Shown in pieces: positions 1 through 7,978 of a stretch of DNA of 42,704 nucleotides. Both the position numbers and the translations under genes were made by a program. Numbering within the stretch: the stretch's first letter is position 1; every line of letters starts with the position of its first letter. Where the stretch lies: the NCBI GenBank assembly GCA_045656625.1, contig JAZORL010000013.1, forward strand, positions 1-42,704, in the 5' to 3' direction. The DNA is from Scatosoma sp045656625 (GTDB lineage Bacteria; Bacillota; Clostridia; Christensenellales; Borkfalkiaceae). A model generated the notes under the pieces. The model searched no databases and was not told the origin of the DNA. It was given only the letters and a program-made list of their open reading frames with translations.

Positions 1-908
1 TCGGTGACGTTTGCATTTGCGGTAGTATAATTACTATTGCTCAAGAAAAGCAACAATCTTTGATCGCTACCAGCTCTATTATGAATATTCGTAATCGTCA
101 CGCTTTCCGCAACAGGTTTTTCAGTCTGCCACTTGCCGTTCACTAAATATAACGTAAATGCAGGGAATACGTGTCCGTTAGCTTCCGTACCCAATACAAT
201 ATTAAATACCGCACCATTTTCAAGGCTGGACGGATAAATAACGGAAAGACCGTCACCCGTGCTACCGAAAAAGTTCAAGTTTGCTCCCGTACCATTCATG
301 GTAACCCCGTTCCCAATAACAGAGGTCATGTTTTCCCACGCCGTAAAGGATGCCGCCACTCCCGTATCTTTATCCACAACGTTAAGCAAAACTCTTTTTT
401 GCGTAGCGTCCCAATCAGCGTTATTTGCGCCTGGGTTTATCGCAACCGTCACCGTAGGCTCTTTTACCCATTTACCGTCAAGGAGCGCAAGGGTAAATTT
501 AGGGAAAACGTATCCGTTGATCACCGTGCCTTCCGCAATGCTAAATACCGCACCCTCTTCAAGAGTAGACGGATAAATCACGGAAACACCGTCACCTGTG
601 CTACCGAAAAAGTTCAGGTTTGCTCCCGTATCATTCATGGTAACCCCGTTTCCAATAACAGAGGTCATGTTTTCCCACGCAGTAAAAGACGCAGCCTCCC
701 CCGTTGCTTTATCCACAATGTTCAGCAAAACTCTTTTCTGCGTAGCGTCCCAATCAACGTTATTTGCGTCTTGATTGATCGCAACCGTTACCGTAGGTGC
801 TTCTGCCGCCGCTTTCTCTGCAGCAGGTTTTTGCAAATATATGCCTAATCCAAGCAAAAACATGCACATGAAAGTGAGAATTGTATAAGCAATCTTTTTA
901 AGTCTCAT
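1..908 (-). CDS. Secreted protein with 113-residue tandem repeats (partial, 3' end outside window)
   Basis: The gene starts at 908 (ATG preceded by GGAGAAAGG) and runs off the left edge, leaving 302 codons. The N-terminus (MRLKKIAYTILTFMCMF...) is a signal peptide or membrane anchor with charged residues followed by a hydrophobic stretch of about 17 residues. Two near-identical units follow, each beginning PTVTVAIN and ending in a FTLxLxxGKW motif, then the start of a diverged third unit. The FTLxLxxGKW end resembles the YQFTNGAWT segment in the N-terminal half of the 2093-aa protein at 11093-17374, so the two probably share a surface-protein module. I do not recognise an enzymatic domain. 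Function is unknown; an exported adhesin or glycan-binding role is inference. It has its own promoter, which resembles the promoter of the large operon. Confidence 0.85.
   Translation of the reverse strand, partial: MRLKKIAYTILTFMCMFLLGLGIYLQKPAAEKAAAEAPTVTVAINQDANNVDWDATQKRVLLNIVDKATGEAASFTAWENMTSVIGNGVTMNDTGANLNFFGSTGDGVSVIYPSTLEEGAVFSIAEGTVINGYVFPKFTLALLDGKWVKEPTVTVAINPGANNADWDATQKRVLLNVVDKDTGVAASFTAWENMTSVIGNGVTMNGTGANLNFFGSTGDGLSVIYPSSLENGAVFNIVLGTEANGHVFPAFTLYLVNGKWQTEKPVAESVTITNIHNRAGSDQRLLLFLSNSNYTTANANVT
121..798 (-). repeat. Two tandem copies of a 339-bp coding repeat
   Basis: The stretches 460-798 and 121-459 are in-frame copies with a period of exactly 339 bp (113 codons). For example, accgtagg occurs at 790 and 451, and accgtcacc at about 588 and 249. 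The copies differ mostly by scattered single-base changes. A weaker third copy starts at the left edge. High DNA identity suggests recent duplication or ongoing homogenisation. Confidence 0.9.
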
Positions 909-924
909 TTCCTTTCTCCTTATT

Positions 925-958
925 GTGGAATTGATATCCCCTCATATCCAATTTCCAC
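925..958 (-). promoter_or_regulatory. 5'-UTR stem-loop just upstream of the RBS of the partial secreted protein
   Basis: On the minus strand GTGGAA..TTG..ATAT pairs with ATATCAATTCCAC around a GAGGGG loop, with two small bulges. The stem ends a few bases before the GGAGAAAGG ribosome binding site. It could protect the mRNA or tune translation. No known riboswitch class was recognised. Confidence 0.5.
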
Positions 959-1015
959 ATTATTTTGATTTCAAAATTTTCTTAAAATGCCAATTTTAGC
1001 ATACTGCTTATATTA

Positions 1016-1044
1016 ATTATACCATTCAATATTTTAGCTGTCTT
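1016..1044 (-). promoter_or_regulatory. Promoter of the partial secreted-protein gene (AAGACA-N17-TATAAT)
   Basis: The -35 box is AAGACA (1039-1044) and the -10 box is TATAAT (1016-1021), with a 17-bp spacer. The predicted start near 1009 gives a leader of about 100 nt. The core and flanks (ACAAGACA, TATAATTAATATA) closely match the promoter of the glycan operon at 28417-28445. Confidence 0.7.
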
Positions 1045-1421
1045 GTATTTTTTTATTAAAATTCAGCCTTTTTTTATCATTTTTAAGAAGTTAATAGAAA
1101 AATCGTTGTTAATTTTTTATCAAATTTGTAAAAAACACTTTTATAAGAAAAAACACAAAAGTATTTTAATAAAAATACTATTTATGCACACAAACAGGAT
1201 TTACATCGCCGTTTTCGTCCGTTTTTTGAAAATACTTAACAAAACTTGACTTAATTTGAATTTGTAAAATTTGACTTTCGCATACAGCCAAACCCTTCTT
1301 ATACACACGTTAAAATCCCCAATATTTTATAATTTTCGCTTTCAACGCATACCTGCCCCCCCTAAATCTTATCTCATCACGTCTTCACGCGCCAAATTCA
1401 ACACTATGCTGTGCCTTACTA
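1045..1421. other. Non-coding AT-rich stretch, no gene seen
   Basis: Homopolymer-rich DNA with no reading frame that has a ribosome binding site or recognisable product, and no RNA gene that I can see. Confidence 0.6.
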
Positions 1422-1457
1422 TAAAAACAAGGGGGTGACGAAATCAATCGTCACCCC
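1422..1457 (-). terminator. Intrinsic terminator at the end of repeat-unit copy 1
   Basis: GGGGTGACGA (1432-1441) pairs perfectly with TCGTCACCCC (1448-1457) around a 6-nt loop. On the minus strand the stem is followed by CTTGTTTTTAT. The corresponding hairpin in copy 2 (29546-29579) has a different stem sequence but the same position and form. Confidence 0.75.
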
Positions 1458-1593
1458 TCAAAATTTGATATGCAGTAAACAAAGAAAAAGGAATTTTTTA
1501 TTTTTTTTGCGAAAAACCTGCGATTCCAAGCACGTAAAAACGATGCAAAATCCGTAAATGGTCAAACATGTGGTCAACGATTGCGGCAACGGA

Positions 1594-1673
1594 TATCTGC
1601 CCTATGGGCAGGGCGTCGTCGCGCCGTCAATTTTCGTACTCTTTCCAACCATCATTTGCGGTCGCTCCTCGCG
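1594..1673. repeat. Hairpin element E1 (80 bp)
   Basis: It begins TATCTGCCC, folds into CTGCCC-TAT-GGGCAG, and ends GGTCGCTCCTCGCG. The flanks are CAACGGA on the left and TGAACCCACG on the right. These resemble the two halves of a tRNA-Pro T-arm, so this copy may also sit in an older, decayed tRNA remnant. Confidence 0.65.
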
Positions 1674-1717
1674 TGAACCCACGGTAATCCGCGGTTTCTG
1701 CGAAACTCATCACCGAA

Positions 1718-1757
1718 ACAAAAAAATAACGGACAGTCAATCGACTATCCGTTATTT
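1718..1757 (-). terminator. Terminator following the tRNA-Pro pseudogene
   Basis: AATAACGGA and TCCGTTATT form a stem with one C/A mismatch, followed on the minus strand by a T-rich tail (TTATTTTTTTG). It is identical to the terminator behind the intact tRNA-Pro at 29901-29940. Confidence 0.75.
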
Positions 1758-1758
1758 T

Positions 1759-1881
1759 TGGTTGAGGCAACGGGTATCTGCCCTTGTAGGGCAGGGTGTC
1801 CTCGCTCGACAACCTTCGTATCATATTTAAGCCTTTCCGTTTCTCGCTCGTCGCGTGAACCCACGACCTCTTGGTCCCTAA
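1759..1881 (-). pseudogene. tRNA-Pro pseudogene, 5' half deleted and T-loop interrupted
   Basis: The CCA end, acceptor 3' strand and half of the T-stem (1759-1774) and the rest of the T-arm, variable region and 3' anticodon stem-loop (1856-1881) match the intact tRNA-Pro at 29941-30017. An 81-bp element (1775-1855) lies between them, inside the T-loop. The acceptor 5' strand, D-arm and 5' anticodon stem are missing. Sequence resumes just upstream with TATTATG, which matches the -10 box of the intact gene. It cannot make a tRNA. Confidence 0.85.
1775..1855. mobile_element. Hairpin element E2 (81 bp) inserted in the tRNA-Pro pseudogene
   Basis: It starts TATCTGCCC, folds into CTGCCC-TTGTA-GGGCAG and ends TCGCTCGTCGCG, alignable with E1 end to end but diverged in the middle. 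Comparison with the intact tRNA-Pro shows that it replaces three T-loop bases. It has no coding capacity. Calling it mobile rests on its clean junctions and its repetition. Confidence 0.6.
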
Positions 1882-1986
1882 GGCATAATAGAAAGTTTTT
1901 TATTGACTTTCCAAATATTTCCAAGTCTTTCGTGTCCGCAACCGATGCTTTCCTGTACTCTTATTCACACTGTTTCCACGTAGTCC

Positions 1987-2017
1987 AAATCCGTAAATGG
2001 TCAAATATGTGGTCAAC
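1987..2017. repeat. 31-bp repeat, third copy of the ATGGTCAAA motif
   Basis: AAATCCGTAAATGGTCAAAY... matches 1548-1578 at 30 of 31 bases, and 29669-29695 more loosely. It lies outside copy 1 of the repeat unit, so a further truncated unit may be present. On the minus strand all three read as D-H-[MI]-F-D-H-L-R-I. Between here and 2196 I see no gene and no clear terminator for the operon. Confidence 0.7.
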
Positions 2018-2196
2018 CTCCTTATTTAAGCAGTAGCCACACCAAAATTGCAAAATGACGTACCTATGTACGCGTATTCTTATAAAAATCAGTCAACCAC
2101 ATTGCCTTACGTGCGCAAATTTTTATTAGCAAATAGAAATAAAACCAAGACTTTACGACTTTTTAGGCCGATCCATAACAATCGATTGAATGAATC

Positions 2197-4143
2197 TTAC
2201 ATTTTATTCAATGCGTTAAATAATAGCATAGCAATTACCGCCGCGAAACCGTGATTACAGCTTGCTTTTGCTAAATCATGCTCCCAAAGAGTGCCCGTCT
2301 TTTGAGACATTTCATAGAAATATTCAATCGATTCATCCAAAATTCGCCCATATTCTTTACGTTCATACAACCAAAAGAGACGCAAATAATCACCAATAAA
2401 GACGTTGCTTTTTCCTACGTATTCAAAACCATCTTTACGATTCGGCCCGAACGTTTCTTCCATTAAAACGGCAAAATTTTCGTTCTCATAAATATGGAAA
2501 AACAATGCGTAATATTGACAAGTTTCACTGATATGATTGGCAAATGGCGCCATTTTTTTGTTCACAACTTCCGCATTATCCACAAAAAACGTGCCGTTGA
2601 AGGAGTATTTTATAATCTGTTCTTTAACAAATTCCGCTTGCGCAAGCAATTCCCTATCACAATATAACTCCCCTGCACATTTAAGCATGGCACTATAAAG
2701 CATATTTGACGGAAAATTAACACCTTTGACGTAATCAAGACTATTGGCGATACTATGCTCCACAAAAATCCAGCTTTGCAGGTTTTCTAATAAACCGTAC
2801 ACGTTCTTGAACGCTTCAAAATACTCAATAACGCCGTAAACTTTTTTCTTTGCCCTATCAATTAACTCTCTATCCTGCGTTCTATCAAAATAATCCTTCA
2901 ACTCCACAACGTACCACATCGCCCAATTGGGGATAAACGAGCCGATATCGTGCTGCGAAGGAAAACACATTGGAAGCATGCCTTTGGGTAATTCTTCCGT
3001 TTCCGCAAGAATAAAGTTTTCCAAATAATTTCTTTCTATCTTGTTTTCACCGGTAAAAAATCTCTCCGCTTTTGCCGTAAAATATGCGTCGCATAACCAA
3101 CCTGCGCGCTCTCTACCAGCGCAATCGGTGAAAATATCCACGGCGTTTTGCGCAAACGTATTTTTCGCCGCCTCAATGATTGCTTTTATTTTCTCGTCTC
3201 CATCGTAAAGGAAGTTAAAGTTCGAATTCTCATATAACACCATGGACGGCGTTATGTTTACTTCCCCCCTATAAATCACCTTGATATACTTCATAGTGTA
3301 CGGTTCGGAGGAAAGGTGTGAAAAAATACCTTTCTCGTAGCCGTATACAAATAAATCGTTACAATCGGAGCGTCTAAAATTCCACTTCCCATTATCTAAA
3401 ATTTCGTCAAAAACAATGAAAAACTCACCCGTTTCGCCACTCTTTACATCTACTTGTAAAAAACCCGTTTTTACTACGGGTAAGGCAAAAAGAATTTCCT
3501 TGTAGCCCGTTTTCGGTGCTAAAAAATTCTTCTCAATGCTGTAATATCCATCGGGCGTGACGTATTCGGGGATATCTTCCCACCACGGTTTCGTTATGAC
3601 GTCAAATCCGTTAAAATCGGTTTCTTTAAGTTTCTCAAAAGGAACCGTTTGGTAGTTTGCCGTATCACCAATCCCATTCAAAAGGGTAGGACTTGCCACA
3701 GCATAAGTTTCAAGTTCCGCATATTGCTCGTTGGCAAGCAATTGTTTTTCAATAAAACCACGCTGACGGCTATACCGACAAACCTTCTCGTCACGCAACA
3801 AATCCACTCGACAGGAAAAATCTTTGCTCGTATAGACGAGGTTACCGCCGCTATACAAAGCCGCGCCAAAAAACGGCAACTGAAAATCGCACATATATGT
3901 GGGAACACCGTGCGCAATCACCTTGATTTCGATAAATTTTGCCTTATCCAAAAAAAGGACTTTTTTTCGCGAATACCCTGCCGCCGTGCGTTCAGGACCA
4001 TAGGCAAGAAATTTCCCATCAACGCATACCTGGTAGTTGTCTACCGCGCAAATTTCCAATCTATCGACCTGTTTTTCCAACGTGATATAGAAGTTTTTTT
4101 GTTGATTGACGGCGTGCCTATCGCCTGCCCAAACGAACTCCAT
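2197..4143 (-). CDS. GH78-like alpha-L-rhamnosidase family glycosidase
   Basis: This 648-aa protein has no signal peptide and is predicted cytoplasmic. Residues 1-310 are beta-rich accessory domains; about 315-640 form an (alpha/alpha)6 six-hairpin barrel. The GH78 signature appears as DCAGRERAGW, giving D340, E345 and D352 as the acidic cluster that includes the general acid. WEHD near the end supplies E621 as the likely base, followed by the typical ASCNHGFAA helix. It is shorter than many GH78 enzymes and lacks a separate N-terminal CBM. It is the last gene of the operon, 13 bp after the GH36 gene, and has only a weak AGGTG ribosome binding site, so translation may be coupled. Related six-hairpin enzymes act on other sugars, so rhamnose specificity is inference. 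Confidence 0.75.
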   Translation of the reverse strand: MEFVWAGDRHAVNQQKNFYITLEKQVDRLEICAVDNYQVCVDGKFLAYGPERTAAGYSRKKVLFLDKAKFIEIKVIAHGVPTYMCDFQLPFFGAALYSGGNLVYTSKDFSCRVDLLRDEKVCRYSRQRGFIEKQLLANEQYAELETYAVASPTLLNGIGDTANYQTVPFEKLKETDFNGFDVITKPWWEDIPEYVTPDGYYSIEKNFLAPKTGYKEILFALPVVKTGFLQVDVKSGETGEFFIVFDEILDNGKWNFRRSDCNDLFVYGYEKGIFSHLSSEPYTMKYIKVIYRGEVNITPSMVLYENSNFNFLYDGDEKIKAIIEAAKNTFAQNAVDIFTDCAGRERAGWLCDAYFTAKAERFFTGENKIERNYLENFILAETEELPKGMLPMCFPSQHDIGSFIPNWAMWYVVELKDYFDRTQDRELIDRAKKKVYGVIEYFEAFKNVYGLLENLQSWIFVEHSIANSLDYVKGVNFPSNMLYSAMLKCAGELYCDRELLAQAEFVKEQIIKYSFNGTFFVDNAEVVNKKMAPFANHISETCQYYALFFHIYENENFAVLMEETFGPNRKDGFEYVGKSNVFIGDYLRLFWLYERKEYGRILDESIEYFYEMSQKTGTLWEHDLAKASCNHGFAAVIAMLLFNALNKM

Positions 4144-4156
4144 AAGACACCTAAAC

Positions 4157-6343
4157 TTACTTTTTATCTACCTTTTTGAAATACCACTTTTTGCTGCCGT
4201 AGGTATAGTTGATTTGATTGCTCAAATTCAATCCCATATACGTTAAAAGTGCGCCCGAATAGATTTTTCCACTCTCTTCATCTTGATAATACGCGTTTAC
4301 GTCCAGCCCCTTAAACTTGAACGCGAAATTTTCGGGAATATGTTCTTTCACGCAAATAATCGTCAATAAACACTCCGATTTGTCTTCGCTGACAAATTCC
4401 CAAGCCACTTTCAAGTTCTCACTCGTAGGCGGCAACACGCGATAAAGATCGCCGTAATGGATTAAATCGTAATACTTATGATACTCCGCAATTTGCCCCT
4501 TAAATTCTTCCTTTTGTTCGTTGGTAAGCTTAGTGACGTCCAATTCATAGCCAAAGCTTCCCCAAAGCGCCACCGCCGCCTTCGTGCCGTAAAAAACGTT
4601 GGAATGGTATGCCGAAACGTGCGCTCCCATTGAAGAGGCAGGATAACAAAGGGACGTGCCGAACTGGATAAAGAGTCGATCCATTGCATCCGTATTATCG
4701 CTCGTCCAAATTTGCGGCGAGTAATAAAGCATGGCAGGGTCAAATCTACCGCCACCACCGCAACAATTTTCCAAGAGAATATCGGGATATTTCGTTTTTA
4801 AGCGATTCATCAAATCGTACGTACCGAGAATGAATCTATGGAAAAATTCCTTCTTTCTTTCTGCGGGTAACGCAACGGAATCCGCATCCGTAATATAACG
4901 GTTAAAATCCCACTTTACGTAATCAATTTTGTTTTCGGAAAGAATCGCGTCGAGCTGCGCCCAAAGCGCGTCACGCACGTCCGCTCTCGATATGTCGAGC
5001 ACGTATTGCTTTCTACCCAAAAGCGGTTCGCGCCCCGTCGCATGCACACAGTAATCAGGGTGTGCCTTGAAAAATTCCGAATCTGGCGAGATCATTTCCG
5101 GTTCAAACCAAATACCAAATTTTAAGCCGATTTCGTGAACTTCGTCAATAAACGGCGTTAAACCGTTTGGAAATTTTTCCTTGTTTACAAACCAATCCCC
5201 AAGCGACGTCGTATCGTCGTTTCTATGTCCAAACCAACCGTCGTCCATCACCAAAAGTTCGATACCAATTTCCTTTGCCGTGCGGGCAAAACCCAATAAT
5301 TTTTCGCTATTAATATCAAAATACGCCGCTTCCCAGCTATTGACCAAAACAGGACGTTTTTGGTATTGATATTTGCCGTTAATCAAATGTCGATTGTAAA
5401 ATCTATGGAAAATGCGGCTCATTTCCCCGATGCCCTCATAGGAATAGACACATACCGCTTCGGGTGCATAAAAAATTTCGTTAGGCTCTAACTTCCACGT
5501 AAAATTATTGGGGTTAATGCCCATAATCAAACGGGAAGAATCGTTGTAATCACACTCGACAAGCGCCGAGAAATTCCCCGAATAAACCAAATTGAAGCCA
5601 TAGGCTTCACCGTGCTCTTCGTCCGCATCCTTAGAAACAAGCGCGACGAACGGATTTTGACAATGACTCGAAACTCCGCGACCACTTTCTACGCCTTGTA
5701 CACCGTGCGCCAAAGCCCGTCTTTCTATATGACGCTCTTCGTAGTGTCTACCATACAGCGTAATCAAATCAAAATCCATCGAACGGAAATCGTTGCAAAG
5801 GCTGAACACCCTTTCTAAAAATATCGCACTTTGCGAAGTGTTCTTTACGCGCACACTCTTGGTCATTACGCTGGTCTTTTCAAACACGGTATAAACAAGC
5901 GTAGTTTCCAAGCCCGTCACTTTATCTTCCGTGACTATTTCAATGGTCGTCGCATCATGATTTTCGCAATAAGTGGCAGGCATGTCTGCGATGAACGGCT
6001 TTCCTGCATAAATTTTATGCGATTTATAACGAAGGTCCGTCACGCTGTCGCCGTGATGATTTTTCGCCTTTATTGCGGAAATTCTATAATCCCCTGCGCC
6101 GTCCGTGCCATATTCAATCGGTGCGGAATCAGGCGCAAAATCCCCGTTTTTGACATCCTTATCCTTTGGAGCAAAAGACGCATTGCGCGGCCGTGTATCA
6201 AATCCCTCGACTACGTCGTCGGGAATTTTCCTGCCGTAATAAAGATGCAAAAGATAGCCACCATCGTAAATCTTGATAATATAACTCGAATCCTTTGTAT
6301 CTAACTTAAACAAGTTGTGCTGTTTATTAAAAATAATTGGCAT
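4157..6343 (-). CDS. GH36 alpha-galactosidase
   Basis: This 728-aa enzyme has the full GH36 layout: N-terminal beta-sandwich (about 1-320), TIM barrel (about 330-650) and C-terminal beta domain. Key motifs are MDDGWF (366-371), the nucleophile motif DYVKWDFNR (D479) and the acid/base motif WTSDNTDAMDR (D549). These positions closely match characterised Bacillus-type enzymes. ENCCGGGGRFD follows the barrel. It releases terminal alpha-1,6-linked galactose with retention. No signal peptide is present, so it acts on imported oligosaccharides in the cytoplasm. The gene starts with ATG after AAGGTAGG, 11 bp from the GH20 gene, in the same operon. Confidence 0.95.
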   Translation of the reverse strand: MPIIFNKQHNLFKLDTKDSSYIIKIYDGGYLLHLYYGRKIPDDVVEGFDTRPRNASFAPKDKDVKNGDFAPDSAPIEYGTDGAGDYRISAIKAKNHHGDSVTDLRYKSHKIYAGKPFIADMPATYCENHDATTIEIVTEDKVTGLETTLVYTVFEKTSVMTKSVRVKNTSQSAIFLERVFSLCNDFRSMDFDLITLYGRHYEERHIERRALAHGVQGVESGRGVSSHCQNPFVALVSKDADEEHGEAYGFNLVYSGNFSALVECDYNDSSRLIMGINPNNFTWKLEPNEIFYAPEAVCVYSYEGIGEMSRIFHRFYNRHLINGKYQYQKRPVLVNSWEAAYFDINSEKLLGFARTAKEIGIELLVMDDGWFGHRNDDTTSLGDWFVNKEKFPNGLTPFIDEVHEIGLKFGIWFEPEMISPDSEFFKAHPDYCVHATGREPLLGRKQYVLDISRADVRDALWAQLDAILSENKIDYVKWDFNRYITDADSVALPAERKKEFFHRFILGTYDLMNRLKTKYPDILLENCCGGGGRFDPAMLYYSPQIWTSDNTDAMDRLFIQFGTSLCYPASSMGAHVSAYHSNVFYGTKAAVALWGSFGYELDVTKLTNEQKEEFKGQIAEYHKYYDLIHYGDLYRVLPPTSENLKVAWEFVSEDKSECLLTIICVKEHIPENFAFKFKGLDVNAYYQDEESGKIYSGALLTYMGLNLSNQINYTYGSKKWYFKKVDKK

Positions 6344-6354
6344 AACAACCTACC

Positions 6355-7968
6355 TTAAAACTTCCCAACGGAAGTGATTTCGTCCCATCTTGCAAAATAT
6401 ACCGCTTTTTTAGGCTCGACTTCCCCGTCCGCGCAATCTAAAAGCTCGTCATCAAATTCGATAATGCGGTCGATTTTTCCGTCTATATATTCTTCTAACG
6501 TCGCTTTACAGTTTCTTAAACGCATTAATGCACCGCCGAGTCTTACGTCCTGCACGTTAAAGCCTTGCGGCTTATTCTCGTAGTACCATTGTGTCTTAAA
6601 AGCTTGATAGAATTTTTCCAACCCTTCAATGCTTTTGTCGTAGCGGCAAAGCAATGCTTTCAACGCCGTCTTATCCCCTCTTTGATACGCTTTTCTCGTT
6701 TCAATCCCCAAGTCGCCCTTGGTTTTCAAAAGGTCGCATAAGGCTTTCAACGTCTTAAAAAGATACCCAAAAGTCGAGTGAGCAGTCAACTGCGCAAGCT
6801 TGTTCGCGCACTTTTCATAATCCAGCGCGCAATCGTCCCAAATCGCGGAATCCATAATCCCAGAAAAACAGTCGTTATACAAAATATATTTATCAGGATT
6901 ACAGGTCCTTTGTGCGCCGTCGAAGGAAGAAACGGGCAAATCAACATACATAAAATCGTCGAATTCCACACCGTATTTCCCCTTAAATTTCGTTTTTATC
7001 GAGTCTTCGTCCATATTTCCTTTCGCAAGTTCAGAAACGTAGAATAAAGACGGTAAAAGCGCAAATTTGCTACATTCTCCACCGTTATCCCCCCAAAGCG
7101 CCATTAATACGTTGGAAACGTTATTCTCGATACAGCTTTCAAACGCTGCTTTCGTCGCGCGAATGCTAAACGCGTTATGGGGCGCAAAACCCGTCCAACT
7201 CCAAAGCCCGCCTGCGAACCAAGCGTCCTTACAAAGCTGCTGATTTTTCGTGATTTTTTCGTCGTAAATACCCTTTTCCGTGGCGTAATAGTCCCAATAT
7301 ACCAATTGCACGTTTTTCGGGATTTTCTCTTTTACCAACGTAAAATTGCTCGACTTTTCGTCCAGCAAATTAAAGAACATATCCGACCACATTGAAAGCG
7401 CAAAACCATATTTTTCACCCAGCTTCGCCACTCTATTCAAATGCTTCAAAAAAATTTCCGTTCTATCCTCGCTGCCGTGCAAATTGCAATATTTCCCTCG
7501 CCCAAGCATAAAGGCTTCATCCATACCGATATTCACCGTTTTGGACGTAAAACACTCCGCAATCGTTTCAAAACAACGATCGATAAGCTCATACACTCGT
7601 TCCTCGCCAACTAACAAAATATCATCCACATCGTTATAAGAACGATATTTTGGCCAACGGAAGATCTGATTCAAATGCGCTAACGTTTGTATACAAGGAA
7701 TCAGTTCTATATTTCGGCTTTTTGCGTACACGTCAAGCTCTTTGAGCTCTAACTTAGAATATCTTCCACGCAAATACCCAAAATACGGCTCGTTTTCCAC
7801 CTCGTAAGTATCTTCCATGTACAAGAAAAGCGCGTTGTACCCCAAATCGGAAGTCAAATCCATCCAAGCCTTCAATGTCGAAACGTTCATAACTGCGTTT
7901 CTCGAGCAATCGATCATCGTGCCAAAGCGTTTGAATTTTATTGCGTTTTCCTTGTACTGTGTCACCAC
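6355..7968 (-). CDS. GH20 beta-N-acetylhexosaminidase
   Basis: This is a 537-aa cytoplasmic enzyme if translation starts at the GTG at 7968. That start is preferred because AAGGAG lies six bases upstream, while a longer TTG start at 7989 has none. The GH20 catalytic pair appears in NIGMDEAF (D150, E151). The preceding segments RGRYSKLELKELDVYAK and ELIPCIQTLAHL are typical of the single-domain GH20C-like group. The enzyme removes terminal beta-GlcNAc or beta-GalNAc by substrate-assisted catalysis. The stop codon of the upstream GH38 gene overlaps the ribosome binding site, indicating tight coupling. Exact linkage and sugar preference cannot be read from sequence. Confidence 0.9.
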   Translation of the reverse strand: MVTQYKENAIKFKRFGTMIDCSRNAVMNVSTLKAWMDLTSDLGYNALFLYMEDTYEVENEPYFGYLRGRYSKLELKELDVYAKSRNIELIPCIQTLAHLNQIFRWPKYRSYNDVDDILLVGEERVYELIDRCFETIAECFTSKTVNIGMDEAFMLGRGKYCNLHGSEDRTEIFLKHLNRVAKLGEKYGFALSMWSDMFFNLLDEKSSNFTLVKEKIPKNVQLVYWDYYATEKGIYDEKITKNQQLCKDAWFAGGLWSWTGFAPHNAFSIRATKAAFESCIENNVSNVLMALWGDNGGECSKFALLPSLFYVSELAKGNMDEDSIKTKFKGKYGVEFDDFMYVDLPVSSFDGAQRTCNPDKYILYNDCFSGIMDSAIWDDCALDYEKCANKLAQLTAHSTFGYLFKTLKALCDLLKTKGDLGIETRKAYQRGDKTALKALLCRYDKSIEGLEKFYQAFKTQWYYENKPQGFNVQDVRLGGALMRLRNCKATLEEYIDGKIDRIIEFDDELLDCADGEVEPKKAVYFARWDEITSVGKF

Positions 7969-7978
7969 TCCCAACTCC

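Larger units (their letters stand above)
1432..1774. repeat. tRNA-Pro-associated direct repeat, copy 1 (left flank of the glycan island)
   Basis: This shares order and sequence with 29546-29958: a terminator hairpin, then CTCAAAATTTGATAYGCAG, an AT-rich block, TGGTCAAACATGTGGTC, a hairpin element, and a block of about 83 bp ending in the tRNA-Pro 3' end that differs at roughly one base from copy 2. Both copies have the same orientation. Copy 1 leads into a broken tRNA-Pro and copy 2 into an intact one. Confidence 0.85.

Noticed and set aside
1558..2036. Short plus-strand frames across the left repeat unit
   Set aside because: They also derive from antisense tRNA and hairpin sequence; no ribosome binding site.
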